In this document: positions 13,192-25,477 of the stretch, piece by piece
Position numbering within the stretch: position 1 is the stretch's first letter
Layout: every line of letters starts with the position of its first letter
Assembly: GCA_030674155.1 (NCBI GenBank)
Contig: CM060342.1
Coordinates: 13,046,082 to 13,110,081 of the forward strand
Source of the DNA: Stramonita haemastoma
Taxonomy: Eukaryota > Mollusca > Gastropoda > Neogastropoda > Muricidae
Length of the DNA: 64,000 nt
Direction: 5' to 3'
The notes under the pieces: model-generated
The model's input: the letters and a program-made list of their open reading frames with translations, nothing else
Databases searched by the model: none
Told to the model about the DNA's origin: nothing
Program-made: the position numbers and the translations under genes

Positions 13192-13489
13192 ACTCCATAA
13201 AGCACTTCTACATTCGCTTTCAGACAAAACCAGAAGGTATTTTAATGTTGTCAAACAGTCCTCTCGCCTCATCATTGGAATGAATTCAAGTCTTGTTACA
13301 ATCCTGTCTTCGTTTTTAAGCCACTGCGGGTAAAACACTTCACGCTAGCGGAAAATAATGTAACTATCTGATAGGTGTTAATAACTTTTCATTGATAGGA
13401 AAAGCAGCTTTTAGCACGTGAAGAAAACCAATAGAGAAAAGCTTTAGAGCAGACGCTAACTGTGTGAGACCAAATGTACATGAATAGTG

Positions 13490-13494
13490 TGTGT

Positions 13495-13552
<58 letters not shown>

Positions 13553-13650
13553 TGTGTGTGTGTGTGTGTGCATGTGTGTGTGTGTGCATGTGTGTGTGCA
13601 CATGTGTGTGTATGCGTGCATGCACGCATGCGTGTGTGTGTGTGCATGTG
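13490..13650 (+). repeat. (TG)n compound microsatellite
   Basis: TG repeat with GAGAG and GCATG interruptions. It faces the CA tract at 12913-13191 as an inverted partner about 300 bases away. Confidence 0.92.
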
Positions 13651-14459
13651 TGACAGAGAATATGCATGAACAAGTGTAAGCAAAAGAACATGCAAAACTG
13701 GAGTAAATCACAAGCTATTTCATGTATCAACATATGATATATATTAGGCCCTATTTTGTTCTTATGATGATAGTGTCAAGAAAATCCCTTGCATAAAAAC
13801 CTACTTATCAATATACAACAACAATAGATCAACAAAATTTACAAAAAGCATTTTGACCAACAACAGTAGCAGCAACAAAAACAACAACAACAATGATGAT
13901 GATAAAGATAGTAGCACTTACAATATGTTGGTAATCCTTTCTTTGTAAGTTTTCAAAATATAACAAAATAAAAGTATCTTTTTCTGTTAAACCCACCTCT
14001 CCTGATAAAATCTATATTCTGATTTAAAAATAAATAAACAATAAAATTATACATCATGATCAACAATCAGTATCATAGAAAAATGGAATAATATAATACC
14101 TTAAATTTTCTCAACATGTCGGAATACCATTCAACTATCATATGGTATATAATAAAACAAGATTACAATAATAAAAGTATACTTATTGTTGTTGTTTTTT
14201 TTAAAAGGAGAAATTTGATTGGCATGAATGGTTTGCCTGAAAAATAACTGGAAAATTACTCAAGTAAACATGAAATAAATAACACCAGATAAATAACTGG
14301 AAAAAAATATCACATGGGCAAAAAAAAAAAGAGTTTTATTTATTTATACCTTCTCTCTCCACACACACACACACACACACGTATTCACGTATGTACACAC
14401 ATTTCAATTTTTTAACCAGTGAAAGAGAAAATGCATACACATAGACATTAAACTCTGGT

Positions 14460-14497
<38 letters not shown>

Positions 14498-14782
14498 AAC
14501 ACACACACCACAGCAATCTTTAAAAACGTCACAAATTGATTCACTTGAAAAATAACAACAAATAACAAACTATAAAAAGTAAACCACAAACACAGCCACA
14601 CACACAGAGACAAACACACACAGCCACACACAAAATGCAAGATAAATGTCACCAAAAAATCCTAACAAGCGAAAAGTTGAAATCAAACAAGAGGCCATCC
14701 AACTCTTTAACACTGATGCAACATTTTTTTTAGATAGAATCACTGTAGAGAGAACTGCTGGAATACATCTGTTCTGACCCCC
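13651..14782. other. AT-rich region 3' of RETSAT, CA tracts only
   Basis: AT-rich sequence with short CA tracts at 14360-14380 and 14460-14510. It is probably partly 3' untranslated or downstream sequence of the RETSAT gene. No other gene seen. Confidence 0.45.
14335..14340 (-). promoter_or_regulatory. Candidate RETSAT polyadenylation signal
   Basis: AATAAA on the minus strand ~775 bases after the RETSAT stop codon. It overlaps an AATAAATAAA run, so it may be chance in AT-rich DNA. Confidence 0.3.
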
Positions 14783-15113
14783 CTCCTCTTCTCTCTCTCT
14801 CCTCTCTCTTTCCTCTTCTCTCTCTCCTCTCTCTCTTCCTCTGTCTTTCCTCTTCTCTCCTCTCTCTTCCTCTGTCTTTCCTCTTCTCTCTCCTCTCTCT
14901 TCTCTCCTCCCTCTCTCCTCTTCTCTCTCTCTCTTTCCCTCTCTCTCCTCTTCTCTCTCTTTCCCTCTCTCCTTTCCTCCCCCTCTCTCTCCCCTTCTCC
15001 TCTCTCTCCTCTTCTTCTCCTCTCCTCTTCTCTCTCTCCCCTCTCTCTCTCTCCTTCTCTCTCCCCTCTTCCTCCTCCTCTCTCTCTTCTCTCCTCTTTT
15101 CTATCTCTCTCTC
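14783..15113. repeat. 330-base pure pyrimidine/purine tract
   Basis: Almost pure CT on plus (GA on minus), made of variable CTCTCTTCC-type units. It starts immediately after the RETSAT stop codon, so the proximal 3' UTR would be a GA-rich tract. A long minus-strand open frame through it (Arg/Glu-rich) is a repeat artefact. Confidence 0.9.
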
Positions 15114-15259
15114 TCACTCGGCCTTCTTGCCGTTCTCCTGCAGGATGGTTTTGCGCAGTTTTCCAAAGTCGCTGAGGACGTTACGGCGCAGGATCTGAGA
15201 GGCGCAGATGATGCCAGCGTAGAGAACAGAGGTGAAGCCACACAACAGGATGTCTTGAC
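15114..15259 (-). CDS. RETSAT: RETSAT terminal exon ([16 protein letters not shown]...)
   Basis: Completes the GLYLTGQD flavin-binding motif and ends ...[13 protein letters not shown] with TGA at 15116-15114. The acceptor is TTTGCAG. Confidence 0.94.
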
Positions 15260-15361
15260 CTGCAAACATTACACGTTTGGGGGATTGTTGGATAACTGGT
15301 GTATGTGGGGGAGGAAATGGGAGGGGAGGAAGGGGGAGGGGAGGAAGGGGAGGGGGGGTGG

Positions 15362-15445
<84 letters not shown>

Positions 15446-15563
15446 TGGTATATGTCGGAGGGGGGGGGGGGTGTTGTGGTTGGGGGGGGGGTATTGTGTT
15501 TGTGTGGTGTGGTTTGTTTGTGTGTACGTGTGTAGGGGTAGAAGTGGGGGGGGGGGGGATGTG

Positions 15564-15626
<63 letters not shown>

Positions 15627-18600
15627 GTGTGGTGTGTGTGTGTGTGGTGTGGTGTGTGTGTGTTTGTGGTGTGTTTGTGGTGTGGTGTAGTTTTATTTAT
15701 TTATCTATTTATTTATCTATTTACTTATTCTTTTATATCGAGGATAATGGAATAAGCACTCAAGTGCTTTTTTTTACACAGTCCCCATGTGTATGCAGTT
15801 TTCTAACTTTCTTCTGTAGGATTGTCAGACTCACTGTCTGAGTCCAAAAGAAGTTTGTAGTCGCGAAACTTTGGGGGTAGTGCTCGTCGCTTCGAAATAA
15901 GTTTAGCTAGTTCTACAACATTCTATCAAAGTTTGTCCACACTAGAGTTAGTTCCCTTGACAGTAATGACCCCTGTAGGGCTGTAAGAATGATAACTCTC
16001 ACGAGACAAGCGCCAAAAGGAAAGTACCCATCGCAAACGCGATGTTATAACAAAAACGTTTGTGGTAGGAAAGGTGTAAATCAATGGCAAGATTTTGCTT
16101 ATGTGACTGTTTTTACCCCCCATTAAAGTAGCTGCATTCTAACTTTGGGGTTTATACTAGAAACACTGAGCTCAAACTTAGGAGGAAAAAAAAAAAAGCC
16201 CAGAAAGTCGACAGACTTTTTTTCTTTTATATCGAGGATAATGAGATAAGCACTCATGTGCTTTTTTTCATCCAGTCCCCACGTGTATGCAGTTGTGTAA
16301 ATATTGTCATCCGTTCCCACCGGCACACAATGACCTACTCGTACGAAAAGCGGAACAGGATTTAACGTGTGCACAAGATGTTCTGCGTGCGTTCACACAC
16401 TGGGCCTCAGTTTACAGTCTCATCCGAACGACTTTTGGGGAGAGTGGAGTCAGCACTTATGTTAACTCCAGGGAAAAATCCCCTCCAACGGGAATCGAAC
16501 TCCGGTCGTCAAATTGCCAGCACAATGTTCTGACCACTAGGCTATCCCAGACAGGGCAACCCGCCCCCCCCCCCCCCCCCCAAAAAAATCCAAGGAGACA
16601 ACCTGTAAGGTAGAGGCCAGGAATGTCGGTGTCTGCACGCAGCTTGGTGATGGCTTCAGGTGTGAAGCGTTTCTTGCCCTGGTCCAGGCCGTACATCTCC
16701 CCCGAGGGCTGGCCCAGGTAGTACTGGTTGGTGACAGGTGTCCCCACCTCCATGTAGTCCCTCTGCAAACACCACCACCAACACATAAACAACTAAATCA
16801 GCATTGTAGCATTTCATGTAGTCCCTCTGCAAACACAACCACCACCACATAGACAACTAAATCAGCATTGTAGCATTTCATGTAGTCCCTCTGCAAACAC
16901 AACCACCACCACATAGACAACTAAATCAGCATTGTAGCATTTCATGTAGTCCCTCTGCAAACACAACCACCACCACATAGACAACTAAATCAGCATTGTA
17001 GCATTTCATGTAGTCCCTCTGCAAACACCACCACCACCACCACACCAACAACTAAATCAGCATCACTGTCACATTTCATGTAGTCTTTCTGCAAACACCA
17101 CCACCACCACCACCACTATTAAAAAAAACCTTTTGTTTGTTTTGGGTTTTTTTTACCGCACCAACTAAATTATCATCCCACTTCATGTAGTCTTTCTGTA
17201 AACACCACCACCACCACCACATAGACAACTAAATCATTATCACTGTCGCACTCCATGTAGTCTCTCTGCAAACACAAACACCACATAGACAACTAAATCA
17301 CCATCACTGTCGCACTCCATGTAGTCTCTCTGCAAACACAAACACCACCACATAGACAACTAAATCATTATCACTGTCGCACTCCATGTAGTCTCTCTGC
17401 AAACACAAACACCACCACATAGACAACTAAATCAGCATCACTGTCGCACTTCATGTAGTCTCTCTGCAAACACAAACACCACCACATAGACAACTAAATC
17501 AGCATCACTGTCGCACTTTATGTAGTCTCTCTGCAAACACAAACACCACATAGACAACTAAATCAGCATCACTGTCGCACTCCATGTAGTCTCTCTGCAA
17601 ACACAAACACCACCACCACATAGACAACTAAATCATTATCACTGTCGCACTCCATGTAGTCTCTCTGCAAACACAAACACCACCACATAGACAACTAAAT
17701 CACCATCACTGTCGCACTCCATGTAGTCTCTCTGCAAACACAAACACCACATAGACAACTAAATCATTATCACTGTCGCACTCCATGTAGTCTCTCTGCA
17801 AACACAAACACCACATAGACAACTAAATCACCATCACTGTCGCACTCCATGTAGTCTCTCTGCAAACACAAACACCACATAGACAACTAAATCACCATCA
17901 CTGTCGCACTTCATGTAGTCTCTCTGCAAACACAAACACCACCACCACATAGACAACTAAATCATTATCACTGTCGCACTTCATGTAGTCTCTCTGCAAA
18001 CACAAACACCACATAGACAACTAAATCAGCATCACTGTCGCACTTCATGTAGTCTCTCTGCAAACACAAACACCACCACATAGACAAATCAGCATCACTG
18101 TCGCACTCCATGTAGTCTCTCTGCAAACACCACCACCTTCACCACCATCACCACCTTCACCACCACCACCACCAACAACAATGACAACAACTAAATCATC
18201 ATCACACTTCATGTAGTCTCTCTGTAAACACCACCAACACCACCACCACACCAACAACTAAATCAGCATCATCATCATTGCACTTCATGTAGTCTCTCTG
18301 CAAACACCACCACTGACCACTAAATCACCATCACCGCATTTCATGTAGCCTCTCTGCAAACACCACCAACACCAACAACTAAATCAGCATCACTGTCACA
18401 CTTCATGTAGTCTCTCTGCAAACACCACCAGCACCACTATCAACCACTAAATTATCATCATTGCACTTCATGTAGTCTCTCTGCAAACACACCAACAACA
18501 ACTAAATCATCATCACTGTCACACTTTATGTAGTCTTTCTGCAAACACCACCAGCACCACTATCAACCACTAAATTATCATCATTGCACTTCATGTAGTC

Positions 18601-21600
18601 TCTCTGCAAACACCACCAGCACCACTATCAACCACTAAATTATCATCATTGCACTTCATGTAGTCTCTCTGCAAACACCACCAGCACCACTATCAACCAC
18701 TAAATTATCATCATTGCACTTCATGTAGTCTCTCTGCAAACACCACCAGCACCACCAACAACAACTAAATCATCATCACTGTCACACTTCATGTAGTCTC
18801 TCTGCAAACACCACCAGCACCACCAACAACAACTAAATCATCATCACTGTTGCACTTCATGTAGTCTCTCTGCAAACACCAACAACAACAACTTTAAATT
18901 TTTTTTTTTTTTTTTTTTACCACACCAGCAACTAAATCATCATCCCACTTCACGTAGTATCTCTGCAAATACCACCACCATCACCACACCAACAACTAAA
19001 TCAGCATCATCATCATTGCACTTCATGAAGTCTCTCTGCAAACACCACCACCACCATTTTTTTTTTTTACCACACCAACTTAATCATCATCATTGCACTT
19101 CATATAGTCTCTGCAAACACCACCACCACACCAACAACTAAATCATCATTGGACTTCCTTCCTCAAACTATTACAAAACTGATAGTTCTTGCTTGTATGT
19201 ATACATGTATGTTGTTTTGTTTCTTGTTTTTTGTGCAGGGGGAGACAGACAGAGAAGCAGGGAGGAGACAGACAGAGAGGTGCTGGGAGGAGACAGACAG
19301 ACCGAGGTGCTGGGAGGAGACAGACAGACAGACAAACAGGGAGGAGGCAGACAGACAGAAAGAGAGGTGCTGGGAGGAGACAGACAGACAGACAGAGGTG
19401 CTGGGAGGAGACAGACAGACAGACATAAGTGCAGGGGGAGACAGACAGACAGAGAAACAGGGAGGAGACAGACAGACAGACAGAGGTGCTGGGAGGAGAG
19501 AGACAGAGAGGTGCACGGAAGACAGACAGATACACAGACAGATAGGTGTATGGAGGAGACAGACAGACAGAGAAACAGACTGATAGACAGGTGCATGGAG
19601 GACGCAGACATACAGAGACACAAACAGGTGCAGGGAGGACACAGACATACAGAGACACAAACAGGTGCAAGGAGACAGACAGACAGACAGACAGATAGCC
19701 AGAAAGAGAGAGACAGACAGAGAGACAGACAGAGAGACAAACAGAGATACAGACAGACTGATAGACAGACAGAGATACAGAGAGACAGACAGACAGACAG
19801 AGATACAGGGAGACAGAAAGACAGAGATCCAGAGAGACAGACAGAGACCTTGCCATCCAGCTGAGGGTAGAGGTGGCAGCAGACCCTCCACATCTGCTCC
19901 CCAATGCTGTTCTTGATGCCGTCATAGTCCTCCCCGCGGTGCCCCTTCCTCTCCTTCTCCCACGACTGGAACCACTCCCAGTTCGCCAGCGTGATGATCA
20001 GCACAGCGCTTTTCCCTGAGACATTGTGTGTGTCACCAGCAAAACTTTGTTAACTTTTGTGTCATGACATTTTGTGTCACCAGCAAAACTTTCTTGTTAT
20101 CTTTTGTGTCGTGATTTTTATTTTCTGTTTCTATCTAGAAAAACAAGCTCTTCAGTGCAACTGAGGCTTTATCGCAGTAGTTCTCGATTAAACCACTGAC
20201 TGCACTGGGGGCAACAGCAAAGTGAGAGGCTGTGTGATCAGTGGCTTTCCCACACTCATGGAATTCCATTTTACAGCTTAGTCTTTAGTGATCAACTACG
20301 ACTCTCTGACAAGGAGGCTCGACTTGCACAGTTCTCATGTGCTGCAGCCCTGGGGGCTAGTTGGCCTTTGGAGAACATCTCCGACGCTGACTGTCCTTAT
20401 CCCAGGATGTTAATTAAAGTATGAGCACAATGCCCTAACCACCAGGCTATCCCACCCACTGTGTGTTGTTCAAATACTTTGGCCGTTTCAAAAATAAATT
20501 CATATTACAACAATGTCTCTCAACATATGCCACTCACACAATAGTATCCTTAAAACAACCAACAACAACAATAAAAACCTGAAGCAAAGACAAAACAAAA
20601 AGGGACAGTAGGATGGATATCTATATCACACTGTATAAAGAGTGGGGAGGGGGGGGGGGGAATCTATCCAAATGCACAACTTGAAAGAGAAGAAAGACAC
20701 GGACAGAACAAGAGAACTGGGAAAAAAGTGAATCTTGAGGCATGAGTTCAAACTTTTGTTTGACAGATGCTATGGCCGAGTGGTTAAGACCATTCAACTG
20801 TAATTTCATAAAGTCATGGGTCTGAATCTCAGTCTCGGCACATGATAAATTAAGAGTCATGATTTTTATGATATCCCAGGTCAACTTAAAGTGATGATCT
20901 ACCAAAGCCTCAATTCCCTTCATGTATATATATATATATATATATATATACAAGCAGAAGATTAAATAATTATGCTCGTTAAAGATCCCTTAATTCATGT
21001 CAGCAACAGGAGGGTTACGAAAACACAGTCACACCTCACATGCACCCTGATAAAAAAAAAAAAAAAGAGCTGCTCAAAAATGAGTTAGCTGATGCCAGCA
21101 GGCAGACCTCCAGCATAGTTACAAGCACAGGAGAAGACAAGGTACTACACACCCCACCCAATAACAGAACTCAGAGAAGAGAGAGAAGAGGTAAGGCCTG
21201 TATGGAATTCATGGAGGAGAAAGAAGACACAAACATGAATCACCTGGGTGTTTCTTCTCCCAGCTGGGGTCCTTGGCAGAGGGGAAGGAGATGTAGCACA
21301 GAGGGACAGGGGAGGAGGCCACGTCCTCTAGAGGAAGACTGATGTAGTCTGACATGGCTTTGTTGATGTCGTTCCTGTTGACAGTTGTATATTACCATGA
21401 TAATGATGATGATGATAATGATGATGATAATAATGATGATGATAGTGATAATAGGAAGGAGATGTAGCACAGAGGGACAGGGGAGGAGGCCACATCCTCT
21501 AGAGGAAGACTGATGTAGTCTGACATGGCTTTGTTGATGTCGTTCCTGTTGACAGTTGTATATTACCATGATAATGATGATGATGATAATGATGATGATA

Positions 21601-21738
21601 ATAATGATGATGATAGTGATAATAGGAAGGAGATGTAGCACAGAGGGACAGGGGAGGAGGCCACGTCCTCTAGAGGAAGACTGATATAGTCTGACATGGC
21701 TTTGTTGATGTCGTTCCTGTTGACAGTTGTATATTATC

Positions 21739-21779
<41 letters not shown>

Positions 21780-22202
21780 AATAATGATGATGATGACGAT
21801 AATGACGATGATAACAGGAAGGAGATGTAACACAGAGGAACAGGAGAGGAGGCCACATCCTCTAGAGGAAGGTTGATGTAGTCTGACATGGCTTTGTTGA
21901 TGTCGTTCCTGTTGACAGTTGTATATTATCACGATAATAATGATGATGATAATGATAGTGATGATGATGATGATAATGATGACGATAGTGATAACAGGAG
22001 GGAGATGTAACAGAGGGACAGGGGAGGAGGCCACATCCTCTAGAGGAAGGCTGATGTAATCTGACATGGCTTTGTTGATGTCGTTCCTGTTGACAGTTAT
22101 AGATCATCATGATAATGATAATAATGATAATGATGATGATAAGTGGAAGGTTGGTGAAGTCTGACATGACCTTGTTGATGTCGTTCCTGTTGACAGTTAT
22201 AC

Positions 22203-22243
<41 letters not shown>

Positions 22244-22479
22244 AAATGGAAGGCTGATATAGTCTGACATGGCTTTGTTGATGTCGTTCCTGTTGACAGT
22301 ATTATATTATCATAATGATGATGATAATAATGATGACAATAGTGATATTGATGATGGTGATGATAATGATGATGGTAAGTGGAAAGTTGATGTAGTCTGA
22401 CATGGCTTTGTTGATGTCATTCCTGTTGACAGTTGTATATTATCATGATGATGATGATGATGATGATGATGGTAATAAC

Positions 22480-22511
<32 letters not shown>

Positions 22512-23437
22512 CAGGAAGGAGATGTAACACAGAGGAACAGGGGAGGAGGACACATCCTCTAGAGGAAGACTGATGTAGTCTGACATGGCTTTGTTGATGT
22601 CATTCCTGTTGACAGTTGTATGTTATCATGATAATCATGATAATGATGATGATGATGATGATGATGATGACGATGATAATGATGATGATAAGTGGAAGGC
22701 TGATGTAGTCTGACATGGCTTTGTTGATGTCATTCCTGTTGACAGTTGTATATTATCATGATAATGATGATGATGATGATGATGATGATAACAGGAAGGA
22801 GATGTAACACAGAGGGAGGGGGGAGGAGGCCACATCCTCTAGAGGAAGACTGATGTAGTCTGACATGGCTTTGTTGATGTCGTTCCTGTTGACAGTTGTA
22901 TATTATCATGATAATGATCATAATGATAATGATGATGATAATGATGTTTGATGATGATGATCATCATCATCATCATGATCATGAAGATGATGTAATGATG
23001 ATGATAATTAAGATGATGACAATGTAAGAAGAAGAAAATGATGATAAAAAAAAGATGATGATGATGATGATAATGAAGATGAAGATGATGATGATAATGA
23101 AGATGATGATATGAAGATAATGAAGATAACGATATAGCTTGGTTGATGTTATTCCTGTCTGCCATCACTACACCACAATAATATTGACAAGATTATAAAA
23201 ATCATAACTAAAATAACAATGATGGCGATGCAGTTCTGCTTGAGCTGTTCCATTTCAACATAGATATATATGATGACAATGTCAGTGGTCATGAAAACAA
23301 TTTTTTTTTTTTTTTAATGGTAACAAATTCTATGAAGACGGGTGAGATAGCTTCATTACTGTCACACAAACACACACATGTAAGTACAACACACAAAGAC
23401 TCAGGCATGCACACGCACAAACACACACAGACACACA

Positions 23438-23522
<85 letters not shown>

Positions 23523-24274
23523 CTACCCACCTACCCACCCACCCACACACACAAACAGACACACAGACAACACAACACACACAGACAACAAAATTCCCAC
23601 AACTCACCTATCTCCCACACAATTCCACACTCTCACCTCACGCACTCATAACCCCACCCCCACCCCTCCTCTCCCACACACACTCTACCCACCCCCCCCC
23701 CCTAAATCTCAGCACTCTTACCCGGAGTAGTACCAGGTGTTCCCGGAGGGTAGCTTCAGTTCATCCTGGGATCCCTCCACCCCAGCAAAGGTGGTCAGGA
23801 AAGACAGACTGGGCCCTACGTCTTGTAGTACTGGGTAGATGCCTTGACAGATCAGAATGGTTTTGGGGTGGGTTAGTTTTTTATTTTAGTTTTGTAGTTA
23901 AGTTGTGTGGGAGTGGGGGGGTGGGGGCGGAGGGGTGGGGTGTGTGTGTGTCTGTGTGTGTGTGTGTGTGTGTGAGACAGACTGGGGCCTACGTCTTGCA
24001 GTACTGGGTAGATGCCTTGACAGATCAGAACGGTTTTGGGGTGGGTTAGTTTTTTATTTTAGTTTTGTAGTTAAGTGTGTGGGAGTGGGGGGGTGGGGGC
24101 GGAGGGGTGGGGTGTGTGTGTGTCTGTGTGTGTGTGTGTGTGTGTGAGACAGACTGGGGCCTACGTCTTGCAGTACTGGGTAGATGCCTTGACAGATCAG
24201 AACGGTTTTGGGGTGGGTTTGGTTTTTATTTTAGTTTTGTAGTTAAGTGGGGGTGGGGGTGGAGGGGTGGTGTG

Positions 24275-24363
<89 letters not shown>

Positions 24364-24483
24364 ACAGGCTGGGCCCCACGTCTTGTAGTACTGGGTAGAT
24401 GCCTTGACAGATCAGAACGGTTTTGGGGTGGGTTTGGTTTTTATTTTAGTTTTGTAGTTAAGTGTGTGTGGGGGTGGAGGGTG

Positions 24484-24556
<73 letters not shown>

Positions 24557-24701
24557 ACAGACTGGGTCCCACGTCTTGTAGTACTGGGTAGATGCCTGAG
24601 ATACAGAACGGTTTTGGTTTTTTTATATGATTTTTAGTTTGTAATGACATGTAACTCTGTGTGTGTGGGAGGGGGGGGGGGAGGGGGTTGGGAGGAGGGG
24701 T

Positions 24702-24779
<78 letters not shown>

Positions 24780-25148
24780 GTGTGTGTGTGTGTGTGTGTG
24801 AGAAAGACAGACTGGGCCCTGTGTAGTACTGGGTAGATGCCTGAGATACAGAACGGTTTGGGGTTTGTTGGGGTTTTTTTCACAATTTTTAGTTTGTAGT
24901 TTTGTAGTTTCTTCTTCTTCTTCTCTCGTTCACTTTACACTGTCAGATGTGTCTGGGAAAAATAATGGCATGTCCTTTCCAGTTCCTCTTGTGGGCCGTA
25001 CAGCTTGGTCTGTAGGGTTACCTCCGTCGGCCACACTTTCTTCCTCAGGTCGCTGATATAGCGTACACCTTTGAAAGGATGTGCTCGCCTGTTTTGAAGA
25101 TTTAGTTGTGTAGTTAAGTGTGTGTGTGAGGGGGTGGTGGTGGGAGGT

Positions 25149-25224
<76 letters not shown>

Positions 25225-25314
25225 TGTGGGAGATTGTGTGTGTGTGTTTGTGTATAACATGTACATCTGAGCATGTTTGTGTTTGTGCATGTGTGGATCA
25301 AACATCAAACATCC

Positions 25315-25345
<31 letters not shown>

Positions 25346-25400
25346 TCTCTCTCTCTCTCTGTCTCTCTCTCTTTCTCTCTCTGGCCTCACACACAACACA

Positions 25401-25477
<77 letters not shown>

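Noticed and set aside
14740..15117. 125-residue Arg/Glu-rich frame on minus
   Set aside because: Translation of the GA-rich tract following the RETSAT stop codon.
16763..19140. CRISPR-like regular spacing of a conserved unit
   Set aside because: Units are directly tandem with no unique spacers, the repeats match a neighbouring exon edge, and the genome is eukaryotic.
19146..20004. Frames with CLSVCLS and DRQTDR repeats
   Set aside because: Both strands of the (GACA)n minisatellite; only 19849-20015 is coding, as a RETSAT exon.
20765..20835. Possible tRNA-Leu gene (also heads at 11378, 49990-50071, 60325 and 63745)
   Set aside because: A- and B-box motifs are present, but acceptor stems do not close properly and each continues into a dispersed SINE body; they are SINE heads.
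21240..22921. 275-residue frame joining repeated [11 protein letters not shown] and poly-Ile blocks
   Set aside because: It reads through partial exon copies and (ATC)n spacers. Only the leftmost copy (21244-21374) has both splice sites and the complete exon.
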